DNA of 64,000 bases from Clostridiales bacterium (GTDB lineage: Bacteria > Bacillota > Clostridia > Oscillospirales > Oscillospiraceae): contig SFLH01000005.1 in assembly GCA_004554585.1 (NCBI GenBank), positions 1 to 64,000 on the forward strand, in the 5' to 3' direction. The translations under genes and the position numbers were made by a program. Below the pieces are notes generated by a model. That model ran no database searches, was not told the DNA's origin, and saw only the letters and a program-made list of their open reading frames with translations. Within the stretch, counting starts at the first letter, position 1, and each line of letters begins with the position of its first letter. Shown here in pieces: positions 44,131 through 51,849 of the stretch.

Positions 44131-44146
44131 GTTAGCTTTCGCTAAC
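44131..44146 (+). promoter_or_regulatory. Second copy of the GTTAGC-N4-GCTAAC palindrome
   Basis: GTTAGC-TTTC-GCTAAC lies 114 bases after the first copy and just before the AAAGGAG ribosome site of the DUF2325 gene. It may be a second operator or an RNA hairpin. Confidence 0.75.
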
Positions 44147-44174
44147 AATGTACTGCAAAGAAAGGAGTTCTCAC

Positions 44175-44465
44175 ATGAGTGTTGTCATTTTGGGTGGAAA
44201 CGAATGCATGGTGCGCAAGTACAAAGACCTGTGCCGTTCCTATCAGTGTTCCGCCAAGGTGATCCCCAAGATGGGGGGCACCCTGAAAAACCGTCTGGGC
44301 AGCCCGGACCTGCTGGTGATGTTCACCGACACCATCTCCCACAAAATGGTCCAGAACGCCCTCAACGAGACCCGGGGCCAAGACACGGTCATCGTCCGCT
44401 CCCGCTCCAGCTCCATGTCCGCCCTGGGCAGCATTCTGGAGACCCACGCCGGGGGCAGAAGCTGA
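44175..44465 (+). CDS. DUF2325-family protein
   Basis: 96 residues: MSVVILGGNECMVRKYKDLCRSYQCSAKVIPKMGG, then LVMFTDTISHKMVQNALNETRGQDTVIVRSRSSSMSALGSILE. This is the compact Rossmann-like DUF2325 domain. The ATG at 44175 follows AAAGGAG. It is coupled to the DUF3793 gene 4 bases downstream. Function unknown; in Clostridia the family is often beside iron-uptake genes. Confidence 0.9.
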   Translation: MSVVILGGNECMVRKYKDLCRSYQCSAKVIPKMGGTLKNRLGSPDLLVMFTDTISHKMVQNALNETRGQDTVIVRSRSSSMSALGSILETHAGGRS

Positions 44466-44469
44466 GCCT

Positions 44470-45033
44470 ATGTCGGTGGACTACGTCATTCGCCATGCCG
44501 CCCCCACCCTGGCGGGAATCAAGACAGGCAGTCTGTTCCCCTGTTCCTTTTCCTCCTGCAAAGACATGGTCCGGGATCTGCGGTCATTCAACCGCATCCT
44601 GGTCCCTCGGGGCCTTCGGCTGCTCCCCTTGCGGCAGGAGGCCGGGCGCGTCCTCCTCTATCTCTTTCGCCCGGCAGCCCTCTCCCGAGATCTGTCCCGG
44701 GAGGAGGCCCGCCGCCTGCTCCGTCAGGCAGGCTATGACCGCCTGGACCAGGCCGCCTGTCTGCGAGAACTGGCCCGCAGACTGGGTGCCAGGCAGGCTT
44801 TCCCCCACGAAATTGGGCTGTTTCTGGGCTATCCCCCAGAAGATGTGGCCGGGTTCATCGCCCATCAGGGGAAAGCCTGTAAATGCGTGGGGTGCTGGAA
44901 GGTCTACGGCGACGAGGAAGCCGCCCGGCGGCAGTTTGCCGCCTTCCGCTCCTGCACCAACAACTACTGCCGCCGGCGGGCAGGCGGCGCCTGCCTGGAG
45001 CGGCTGGCCGTCACCACCCGGCCGGCCCAATAG
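44470..45033 (+). CDS. DUF3793-family protein
   Basis: 187 residues. N-terminal HAAPTLAGIKTGSLFPCSF; middle LPLRQEAGRVLLYLFRP; C-terminal EIGLFLGYPPEDVAGFIAHQGKACKCVGCWKVYGDEEAA, then CTNNYCRRRAGG. The pattern is characteristic of DUF3793, which is commonly found beside flavodoxin or iron-transport genes. The CKCVGCW cysteines could bind metal or heme. No function proven. It is cotranscribed with DUF2325 under the palindrome-bearing promoter. Confidence 0.9.
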   Translation: MSVDYVIRHAAPTLAGIKTGSLFPCSFSSCKDMVRDLRSFNRILVPRGLRLLPLRQEAGRVLLYLFRPAALSRDLSREEARRLLRQAGYDRLDQAACLRELARRLGARQAFPHEIGLFLGYPPEDVAGFIAHQGKACKCVGCWKVYGDEEAARRQFAAFRSCTNNYCRRRAGGACLERLAVTTRPAQ

Positions 45034-45041
45034 CTCCCGCC

Positions 45042-45078
45042 GCGCCCGGAGAGGGACTTTCCTCTCCGGGCGCTTTTT
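45042..45078 (+). terminator. Terminator of the DUF2325-DUF3793 unit
   Basis: Stem GCGCCCGGAGAGG with its complement and five T. Confidence 0.92.
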
Positions 45079-45102
45079 CCTGCTTTTGGCGCCTGCTTTT
45101 GG

Positions 45103-45131
45103 TTGACTTTTGTCGAAACATTCCCTACAAT
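45103..45131 (+). promoter_or_regulatory. Promoter of the DUF4190 gene
   Basis: TTGACT (45103-45108) and TACAAT (45126-45131), spacer 17. Confidence 0.82.
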
Positions 45132-45215
45132 AATAGTATCCCATAGACATAGAAATAGATCGTCTGCCCGGTCCGGCCGGACAGACGTCCATTTGTAAGA
45201 AAGGGGGCAGCCACC

Positions 45216-45509
45216 ATGCCTGAACACACCAATCCCCCGGGGAAAAGCAATGCCACTGCCAGCCTGGTGCTGGGCATCATCTCTGTGGTCTTCTGGTTCT
45301 TCGGATACTCCTCCATCCTGTCGGTGATTCTGGCCATCATTGGCCTGGCTCAGGCCAGCAAAGCCAGAGAGCTGGGGTATGAGGACCCCATCCGCACCGC
45401 GGGCTTTGTCCTCTCCCTCATCGGTCTGATTGGCGGCGCCCTGGCCTTTGTGGCCTGCATTGCCTGTGTTAGCTTTGCCGGCATCGCCAGCTTGACCATT
45501 CCCTATTGA
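45216..45509 (+). CDS. DUF4190-type small membrane protein
   Basis: 97 residues with two hydrophobic hairpin regions: NATASLVLGIISVVFWFFGYSSILSVILAIIGLAQASKAREL and TAGFVLSLIGLIGGALAFVACIACVSF. The SLVLGIIS...LAIIGLAQ pattern is typical of DUF4190. Function unknown. AAGGGGG precedes the ATG. It lies just upstream of lgt, probably in the same transcript. Confidence 0.85.
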   Translation: MPEHTNPPGKSNATASLVLGIISVVFWFFGYSSILSVILAIIGLAQASKARELGYEDPIRTAGFVLSLIGLIGGALAFVACIACVSFAGIASLTIPY

Positions 45510-45582
45510 CCGTTCTGTCCGTTCTCTCACGGCGCCGTGGTCCTTCTGGCTGCGGCGCCGTGCTGTCTTATGGTATCCGTTT

Positions 45583-46359
45583 ATGTTTCCCTATCTTCTC
45601 TTGGGGAAGGTCCCCCTTCCCACCTACGGCTTGATGATCCTGCTGGGGGCGACTGCCGCCTGGGTCTACTTCCACCACCGCCTGAAAGCCCGGAGAGAGA
45701 ATCCCGGCCAGGCCGAGCAGGCCTTCTGGTTCGGCGCCCTGGGGGCCATCTTGGGGGCCAAGGTCCTCTATCTGCTGCCCCGGCTGCCCCAGCTGGTCGC
45801 CGACCTGGCCCTGCTGCCAGACCAGCGTGACCTCTTCACCGCCCGGTATCTCTCCGGGGGCTTTGTCTTCTACGGTGGCCTGCTGGGGGCTCTGGCAGCT
45901 GTGTGGCTGTTCTGCCGGTTGCGGAAGCTCTCCTTCGCCGCCCTCACCACCGATCTGGTCCCCGCCGTGCCCCTCTTCCACACCTTTGGGCGGGTGGGGT
46001 GCTTTCTGGCCGGGTGCTGTTATGGCATCCCCGCCCCAGAGGGGTGTCCCGGGGTGGTCTTTCCCCAGGGCTCCGCCGCCCCCGGGGGCACCGCCTTGGT
46101 GCCGGTGCAGCTGTATGAGAGCGCCGGCTGTCTCCTCCTCTTCCTGCTCCTAGACCGGCTGGCCCGGCGGGGCCGGCAGGGCGACGCCCTGCTGGCGGTC
46201 TATCTCTGCCTGTACGCCCTGCTACGGTTTTGCCTGGAGTTTCTCCGGGGAGACGCCGCCCGGGGCTTTGTCGGGCCCCTGTCCACCTCCCAGGCGGTGG
46301 CTCTGCTGACCCTGGCGGTTGTCCTAGGTACCCTTGCTTGGCGGCGGCGGACCTCATGA
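45583..46359 (+). CDS. lgt: Prolipoprotein diacylglyceryl transferase
   Basis: This membrane enzyme transfers diacylglyceryl from phosphatidylglycerol to the lipobox cysteine, and is needed for MetQ and the nuclease lipoprotein seen elsewhere in this window. 258 residues, seven helices. The Lgt signature is HTFGRVGCFLAGCCYG, with GGFVFYGGLLGAL before it. The N-terminus is shorter than in E. coli Lgt, normal for Clostridia. The start site is somewhat uncertain because no strong ribosome site is visible. A GGCGCCGT hairpin lies between it and DUF4190. Confidence 0.92.
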   Translation: MFPYLLLGKVPLPTYGLMILLGATAAWVYFHHRLKARRENPGQAEQAFWFGALGAILGAKVLYLLPRLPQLVADLALLPDQRDLFTARYLSGGFVFYGGLLGALAAVWLFCRLRKLSFAALTTDLVPAVPLFHTFGRVGCFLAGCCYGIPAPEGCPGVVFPQGSAAPGGTALVPVQLYESAGCLLLFLLLDRLARRGRQGDALLAVYLCLYALLRFCLEFLRGDAARGFVGPLSTSQAVALLTLAVVLGTLAWRRRTS

Positions 46360-46495
46360 GGGGACAGAAACTCCCTCTCCCCGTGCGCTATCCGCGAAAC
46401 AGGTGACCCAGGGAGATTCCTGCCGCAACCACGCTGCGGTCCTCCAATGGTTTCCGCCCCACCGCGCGGTTCTGGGAGCTTCCCCGGACAATTGC

Positions 46496-46534
46496 ACCTC
46501 TTGAATGCTGGGGCTTGCCCAGAAATTCAAGAGG
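46496..46534. repeat. Hairpin reusing the tRNA-Ala anticodon-arm sequence
   Basis: ACCTCTTGAAT (46496-46506) pairs with ATTCAAGAGGT (46524-46534) around an inner GGGC/GCCC hairpin. The 13-mer ACCTCTTGAATGC recurs inside the tRNA-Ala gene at 46622-46634. Confidence 0.65.
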
Positions 46535-46557
46535 TACAAAAAGGGAACAAAAAACAA

Positions 46558-46592
46558 CAAAAAGCCTTGAAATCTTTCGATTTCAAGGCTTT
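46558..46592 (-). terminator. Terminator of tRNA-Ala
   Basis: AAAAGCCTTGAAAT pairs with ATTTCAAGGCTTTT around CTTTCG; T-runs are present in both directions. It abuts the tRNA 3' end. Confidence 0.85.
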
Positions 46593-46668
<76 letters not shown>

Positions 46669-46778
46669 GTGTTCTTTTCGCCTCTCGCTCGAGGCAAGAC
46701 TTATAATAGCAGACGGGGGCAGCTTTGTCAAGGATTATTTTTCACTTTTTTCATCTTTTTTTGCGCCGCTGCCGCCGC

Positions 46779-46934
46779 TCAGCCCATCATCGTGTCAAAG
46801 GCCTGCTCCATGCGGCGGGCGGTGCGGTGGATGCCCCGGCGGATCATCCGCTCCTGAGACTTCATGCGCATGCCCAGGCAAGTGCCGGCGGCCACGCCCA
46901 TGGCCATGCCCACCCAAAAGGAATTGCTTGTCAT
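46779..46934 (-). CDS. Small 51-residue membrane-associated protein
   Basis: The frame opens MTSNSFWVGMAMGVAAGTCLG and continues with a basic, Arg/Met-rich amphipathic tail ending FDTMMG. AAAGGAGG lies 7 bases before the ATG, a strong ribosome site. One short hydrophobic segment with small residues (GMAMGVAAGTCLG) resembles YtxH-like small membrane proteins. No homologue is recognised with certainty. It stands alone between tRNA-Ala and the phosphatase-acetyltransferase gene, on the opposite strand to the latter. Confidence 0.72.
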   Translation of the reverse strand: MTSNSFWVGMAMGVAAGTCLGMRMKSQERMIRRGIHRTARRMEQAFDTMMG

Positions 46935-47076
46935 GGCTGCGCCTCCTTTCCGTGAATTTGTCTGAGACCGACAAAAATAGTGTGCCCCTCTTTGCCGGAA
47001 AATTCGTTGCTAAAATATGTGATTTTCGCTATAATTAGATGTTATCTTTTTATCTCGTATCCTTGGAGGAGAAGGC

Positions 47077-48249
47077 ATGACAACTCTCTATCTCATCCGG
47101 CACGCCGAGGCGGAGGGCAACCTGTACCGCCGCATCCACGGCCAATATGACAGTCTCATCACCGACAACGGTTACCGCCAGATCCAGGCCCTGAAGGAGC
47201 GCTTCGCCGATGTGCCCATCGACGCCGTCTATTCCAGCGACCTCTTCCGCACCATGACCACCGCCCAGGCCATCTGCGCCCCCAAGGGGCTGCCCCTGCA
47301 CACCCGGGCTGACCTGCGGGAGCTGGGCATGGGCGAGTGGGAGGACCACTCCTGGGCCGGCATCGACCGCCAGGACCACGCCATGATGTCCCTCTTTTCT
47401 GCCACCTCCCCGGACTTCCGGGCCCCCGGCGGGGAGAGTTTTCCCGAAGTCCGCCGGCGGGGCACCGCCGCCATCCTGGACATCGCCGCCAAGCACCCCA
47501 ACCAGTCCGTGGCTGTCTTTGCCCACGGCACCCTTATCCGCAACGTGGTGGCCGAGTTTCTGGGCATCGGCCTGGACGGCATGAAGAAAATGGGCCACAG
47601 CGACAACACCGCCGTGACCCTTCTGGAAATCGAGGACGGCAAGGTCCAGGTGGTCTACCGGGACGACAATTCCCACCTGTCTCCGGAGATCTCCACCCTG
47701 GCCCAGCAGCACTGGTGGAAAAAGGGGGACCAGGCCGCCGATGTGAACCTGTGGTTCGCCCCCTTCGACCCTGCCCAGGAGGAGGACCGGCAGTTCTATC
47801 TCGCCTGCTGGGAGGAGGCCTGGCAGGGGCTCTACGGCAGCCTGGACCGCTGGGACGGGGCGGTCTGTCTGGACAAAGCCTACCAGGTCTGGCAGGAAGA
47901 CCCCCAGAGCCTCTCCGTGGCCATGACGGGCAGCCGGCGGGCCGGCGTGCTTCAGCTGGACCCCCAGCGGGGCGCCGCGGAAAAGAAAGGCTTCGTCTCC
48001 TTCCTCTACCTGACCCCCGAGCAGCGGCACAACGGGGTGGGCGTCCAGCTCATCGGCAAGGCCGTCAGCGTCTACCGCCCCCGGGGGCGGGACAAGCTGC
48101 AGCTGACCTGCTCGGAAACCAATCACGCCGCCCTGTCCTTCTACGAAAAGTACGGCTTCCGCCGCACCGGCACCGCCCCCGGCGCCTACGGCACCCTGTA
48201 CGAAATGGAGAAGTACATCGGCTATGACCCCCAGGGGGCGATGCTTTGA
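47077..48249 (+). CDS. Histidine phosphatase fused to a GNAT acetyltransferase
   Basis: 390 residues. The N-terminal half (1-200) is a phosphoglycerate-mutase-like phosphatase: phospho-acceptor His9 in LIRHAEAEGN, GEWED, and the second histidine in FAHGTLIRN. The C-terminal half (about 220-380) is a GNAT domain: FVSFLYLTPEQRHNGVGVQLIGKAVSVY holds the acetyl-CoA loop R-x-x-G-x-G, and FYEKYGFRRTG is the usual end motif. The substrate is unknown; a phosphorylated, acetylatable small molecule is plausible. GGAGG lies before the ATG. It overlaps ygiQ by 4 bases. Confidence 0.9.
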   Translation: MTTLYLIRHAEAEGNLYRRIHGQYDSLITDNGYRQIQALKERFADVPIDAVYSSDLFRTMTTAQAICAPKGLPLHTRADLRELGMGEWEDHSWAGIDRQDHAMMSLFSATSPDFRAPGGESFPEVRRRGTAAILDIAAKHPNQSVAVFAHGTLIRNVVAEFLGIGLDGMKKMGHSDNTAVTLLEIEDGKVQVVYRDDNSHLSPEISTLAQQHWWKKGDQAADVNLWFAPFDPAQEEDRQFYLACWEEAWQGLYGSLDRWDGAVCLDKAYQVWQEDPQSLSVAMTGSRRAGVLQLDPQRGAAEKKGFVSFLYLTPEQRHNGVGVQLIGKAVSVYRPRGRDKLQLTCSETNHAALSFYEKYGFRRTGTAPGAYGTLYEMEKYIGYDPQGAML

Positions 48250-50189
48250 AACACGAACACGATTTCCTGCCCATCTGCCGGGAGGATATGATCCAGCGGG
48301 GATGGTATTACTACGACTTCCTCCTGATCACCGGGGATGCCTACGTGGACCACCCCTCCTTCGGCACCGCCATCATCAGCCGGGTGCTGGAGGACGAGGG
48401 CTACCGGGTGGCCATCCTGGCCCAGCCCGACTGGAAGGACTTAGACAGCTTCACCGCCCTGGGCCGCCCCCGGTACGGGGTGCTCATCAACGGGGGCAAC
48501 ATCGACTCCATGGTGGCCCACTACACCGCCGCCCGGAAGCGCCGCCACGACGACGCCTACTCCCCGGGCAACAAAGCTGGCCTGCGGCCGGACCGGGCCA
48601 CCATCGTCTACGCCAACAAGGTGCGGGAGGCCTTTGGGGACATCCCCATCGTCATCGGGGGGCTGGAGGCCTCCCTGCGGCGGTTTGCCCACTACGACTA
48701 CTGGGAGGACAAGGTCCGCCGGTCCATCCTCCTCGACGCCCAGGCCGACCTGCTCACCTACGGCATGGGGGAGCGGGCCACCCGCCAGATCGCCGCCCTG
48801 CTGGCCGCCGGCACCCCCGTGGGGGAGATCACTGGGGTGCGGGGCACCTGCTATCTGGCCAAGGACCCCGCCGTGTGTTCCTTCCCCGCCCTGACGGTGG
48901 CCTCCTACGAGGAAGTCAGCCGGAACAAGCGGGCCTACGCCGCGGCCAACCTGGTGGAGTACGACGAGCACGACCCCGTCCGGGGCCGGGCGGTGATCCA
49001 ACCCCACGGGGACCGGTACCTCATCGCCAACCCGCCGGCCATGCCCCTGAACACCCAGGAGCTGGATGCGGTGGCCGAGCTGCCCTATCTGCGGGAGCCC
49101 CACCCGGTCTACGACAGCATGGGGGGTGTGCCCGCCATCGAGGAGGTGCGCTTTTCCGTCACCCACAACCGGGGGTGCTTTGGGGCCTGCAAGTTCTGCT
49201 CCCTGGCCTTCCACCAGGGGCGGATGGTCACCTCCCGCAGCCACGAGAGCGTCATCCGGGAGGTCACCGCCCTCACCCAGCATCCCGGCTTCAAGGGGTA
49301 CATCCACGACGTGGGCGGCCCCACCGCCAACTTCCGCCGGCCCTCTTGCAAAAAGCAGCTCAAGCACGGCCTGTGCAAGAACCGGGACTGTCTGGCCCCC
49401 ACCCCCTGCCCCAACCTGGACGCCGACCACAGCGACTACCTGCAGCTGCTGCGAAAACTGCGGCAGATCCCCGGCATCAAAAAGATCTTCATCCGCTCGG
49501 GCATCCGCTTTGACTACCTGCTCCAGGACAAGAACGGGGAGTTCTTTGCCGACCTGGTCAAGCACCACATCAGCGGCCAGCTGAAGGTGGCCCCTGAGCA
49601 CTGCGTGGGCCACGTGCTGGACGCCATGGGCAAGCCCCACATTCAGACCTACGAGAAATTCCGGGAAAAATACCAGCGGCTGAACCAGAAGTACGGCAAG
49701 AACCAGTACCTGGTGCCCTACCTCATGTCCTCCCACCCGGGCTGCACCCTGGCCGACGCCATCACCATGGCCCAGTGGATCAACAAGACCGGCCGCCAGC
49801 CCGAGCAGGTCCAGGACTTCTACCCCACCCCGGGCACCCTGTCCACCTGCATGTACTACACCGGTCTGGACCCCCGGACCATGGAGCCGGTCTACATCCC
49901 CAAGTCCCCCCACGAGAAGGAGCTCCAGCGGGCCCTGCTCCAGTGGAAGCGGCCGGAGAAGCGGCGGCTGATCCTGGAGGCCCTGCACAAGGCGGGCCGG
50001 GAGGACCTGATCGGCTACGGCCCTCAATGTCTCCTGCGCCCCAGCCGCCCGGCTAAGCCGGAGGCGCCGGCCAAGGCGGGGCCCTCGGGCCGCCGCGGCA
50101 AACCCGCTCCCCGGGCCGCCGCCCCCGCCCGCAAAAATGCCAAGCCCCCCGCTCGCCAGGGCAAGGGGCCGGGCAAAAAGCGCCGATAA
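48246..50189 (+). CDS. YgiQ-family radical SAM protein
   Basis: 647 residues. N-terminal UPF0313 domain (GDAYVDHPSFGTAIISRVLEDEGYRVAILAQPDW), radical SAM core with the iron-sulfur triad Cys311-x3-Cys315-x2-Cys318 (CFGACKFC), and a basic Pro/Lys/Arg-rich tail of about 55 residues (KAGPSGRRGKP...GKGPGKKRR) that may bind nucleic acid. The start is TTG 48246, overlapping the upstream stop in TTGA, so its translation is coupled to the phosphatase-GNAT gene. The reaction of the family is unknown. Confidence 0.92.
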   Translation: MKHEHDFLPICREDMIQRGWYYYDFLLITGDAYVDHPSFGTAIISRVLEDEGYRVAILAQPDWKDLDSFTALGRPRYGVLINGGNIDSMVAHYTAARKRRHDDAYSPGNKAGLRPDRATIVYANKVREAFGDIPIVIGGLEASLRRFAHYDYWEDKVRRSILLDAQADLLTYGMGERATRQIAALLAAGTPVGEITGVRGTCYLAKDPAVCSFPALTVASYEEVSRNKRAYAAANLVEYDEHDPVRGRAVIQPHGDRYLIANPPAMPLNTQELDAVAELPYLREPHPVYDSMGGVPAIEEVRFSVTHNRGCFGACKFCSLAFHQGRMVTSRSHESVIREVTALTQHPGFKGYIHDVGGPTANFRRPSCKKQLKHGLCKNRDCLAPTPCPNLDADHSDYLQLLRKLRQIPGIKKIFIRSGIRFDYLLQDKNGEFFADLVKHHISGQLKVAPEHCVGHVLDAMGKPHIQTYEKFREKYQRLNQKYGKNQYLVPYLMSSHPGCTLADAITMAQWINKTGRQPEQVQDFYPTPGTLSTCMYYTGLDPRTMEPVYIPKSPHEKELQRALLQWKRPEKRRLILEALHKAGREDLIGYGPQCLLRPSRPAKPEAPAKAGPSGRRGKPAPRAAAPARKNAKPPARQGKGPGKKRR

Positions 50190-50193
50190 CACC

Positions 50194-50232
50194 ACCGCCC
50201 CTGCCGGCAAAGGCCGGCAGGGGCGGTTTCCT
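50194..50232. terminator. Hairpin between convergent ygiQ and nuclease genes
   Basis: ACCGCCCCTGCCGGC pairs with its complement; TTTCC follows on the plus strand. Confidence 0.75.
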
Positions 50233-50250
50233 GTTTTCCGGGGCGCCTTC

Positions 50251-51138
50251 TTACGGCTGGCAGGTGCCGCAGGGGGTGTAGCCCTGGTCCAGCAGGTCCT
50301 GGCGGGAGGCCGAGGTCTCCTGGCGGTTTCGCTCGGCGATGCGGGCCGCGCCAGCGCAGTCGGGCAGGTGGAACTTTTTCGAGCTGGTGTTCAAGACGTA
50401 GGTGGTCTCCGGGGTCTCCCCCTCCGCTGCCGGAGAGGTCCCCTTGCCCACACCCTCGTCCGCCCAGGACTCCCCCGTGGCGTAGTCGATGGCCACCCCG
50501 GGCTGGGCGTTGAAGCACAGGACATGGAAGCTGACCCCCGCCCCGTCATCCTCCACGCTGCACGCCTCCATGCGCACTCCCCAGGCCACCAGATCACTGC
50601 CCTCGTAGACAGGGGTGACCCGGTAGAGGACGTGGTTGCCGGTCTCGTGGATGTAGTCGGCCACCTGATTTTCAAAGGGGAGCATCCCCTCGGTATTCAG
50701 AAAGCGGGTGCCGGTGATGAGATTGCGTTCGTTGGCGTTCTCCCCAGACAGCTGATAGCCAATGAGGTGACAGCGGTTGTAGAGATACTTCCCGTCCACC
50801 CAGTCGTATTTGACGGTGTGCCACCCGGCGGGCTTCACCTGGCCGATCTCCCCCCGCTCAGCCGTTGGCATGGTCTCCGGCCCCAGACAGGCATAGGCCG
50901 TGCCGCAGCGGCCCAGGGCGTCCAGGGGGGCGTAGTCCTCAAAGGCGGTGGTGGTCATCTCCTCTGAGGAAAAGGCGGGCTCACCCCCGTCTAGTTCCAC
51001 CCAGGGGGTCTCGGTGCGGAACTGGCTGATATCTATCTGGCTCAGGTCGGCAGCAGGCTGTGCCGGGGCAGTGCAGGCCGCCAGCACCAAACTCCACAGC
51101 AGCAGCAGGGGCAGCAGGAATTTTTGTCGGGATCTCAT
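50251..51138 (-). CDS. Secreted DNA/RNA non-specific endonuclease lipoprotein
   Basis: 295 residues. The lipobox LAAC puts the lipidated cysteine at residue 22. The nuclease core resembles competence DNA-entry nucleases: YLYNRCHLIGYQLSGENANERNLITGTRFLN supplies the catalytic His and metal-binding Asn, here NRCHLIG instead of the more usual R-[GS]-H. The C-terminus (KKFHLPDCAGAARIAERN...GYTPCGTCQP) is a Cys/His knuckle like the Ada-type zinc site. It probably degrades extracellular DNA for nutrition or defence. Its promoter is at 51174-51202. Confidence 0.9.
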   Translation of the reverse strand: MRSRQKFLLPLLLLWSLVLAACTAPAQPAADLSQIDISQFRTETPWVELDGGEPAFSSEEMTTTAFEDYAPLDALGRCGTAYACLGPETMPTAERGEIGQVKPAGWHTVKYDWVDGKYLYNRCHLIGYQLSGENANERNLITGTRFLNTEGMLPFENQVADYIHETGNHVLYRVTPVYEGSDLVAWGVRMEACSVEDDGAGVSFHVLCFNAQPGVAIDYATGESWADEGVGKGTSPAAEGETPETTYVLNTSSKKFHLPDCAGAARIAERNRQETSASRQDLLDQGYTPCGTCQP

Positions 51139-51173
51139 GGGACCCTCTCCTCTCTGTTTCGGGATACAGAACC

Positions 51174-51202
51174 ACTATAGCGGCAAAGAATGCCTTTGGC
51201 AA
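51174..51202 (-). promoter_or_regulatory. Promoter of the nuclease gene
   Basis: Minus strand TTGCCA (51202-51197) and TATAGT (51179-51174), spacer 17. Confidence 0.75.
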
Positions 51203-51246
51203 GTTCCTTCTCCAAGTCCCCCTTCTTCCCACGGACAAAGAGGGGC

Positions 51247-51293
51247 TTGACAAAGGTAGGCTTCTTTGCTATCCTAATTAGTAGCGAGCTACC
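51247..51293 (+). promoter_or_regulatory. marR promoter with palindromic operator
   Basis: TTGACA (51247-51252) and TATCCT (51270-51275), spacer 17. AGTAGC-GA-GCTACC at 51280-51293 lies at the transcription start. The same motif recurs before the ABC genes. Confidence 0.82.
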
Positions 51294-51317
51294 TATTTTC
51301 GCAAAGAAGGTGACAAC

Positions 51318-51761
51318 ATGCCCCTTTCCATGCCTCCTGGCCTTCGTATGGCCGTACTGGCCCGGGCCCATCGCCAGCGAATGGACGCCCGCCTGGAAAA
51401 GGATAGCCTGACCTCCGCCCAGCTCCGTGTCTTGGGAGACATCATGGAGCTGGAAAACCAAGGCGTGCCGGAGATCAACCAACGGGATTTGGAAAAACAC
51501 GTCCGCGTCACCCACCCCACCATGACCGGCCTGATTCAGCGTCTGGAGGCCAAGGGGTTTGTGCGCACCATGCCCAGTCCCACCGATCGGCGGTACAAGA
51601 AGATCGTCTCCACCGAAAAGGCCCAGCACTTCCAAAAACTCGTGGCCGACCAGGACGAACAGATCTTCGCCGAGCTGTGCCGGGGCCTGGACCAGAAAGA
51701 CATTGACGCCTTCTACCGCATCACCGATGTGATGCTGGCCAACCTGGAGGAAGAGACCTGA
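51318..51761 (+). CDS. MarR-family repressor
   Basis: 147 residues. The winged helix at about 30-110 contains NQRDLEKHVRVTHPTMTGLIQRLEAKGFVRTMPSPTDRRYKKIVSTEKA, with the wing motif SPTDRRYK. Flanking helices form the dimer interface. GAAGGT lies 9 bases upstream. Two ABC half-transporter genes follow. Identical-type palindromes in front of marR and in front of the transporter imply that it represses itself and the exporter until a drug-like ligand binds. Confidence 0.93.
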   Translation: MPLSMPPGLRMAVLARAHRQRMDARLEKDSLTSAQLRVLGDIMELENQGVPEINQRDLEKHVRVTHPTMTGLIQRLEAKGFVRTMPSPTDRRYKKIVSTEKAQHFQKLVADQDEQIFAELCRGLDQKDIDAFYRITDVMLANLEEET

Positions 51762-51813
51762 CCCTTTGGGCAAACGGAGTGTTCCCCCGTTTGCCCCCTC
51801 TCTTCCCCTAATA

Positions 51814-51827
51814 GGTAGCGTGCTACC
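51814..51827 (+). promoter_or_regulatory. Second MarR operator before the ABC genes
   Basis: Perfect palindrome GGTAGC-GT-GCTACC, 22 bases before the ABC start. No clear promoter lies with it, so it may act as a roadblock in read-through from the marR promoter. Confidence 0.78.
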
Positions 51828-51849
51828 AGATAAAAGGAGTGAATTACGG

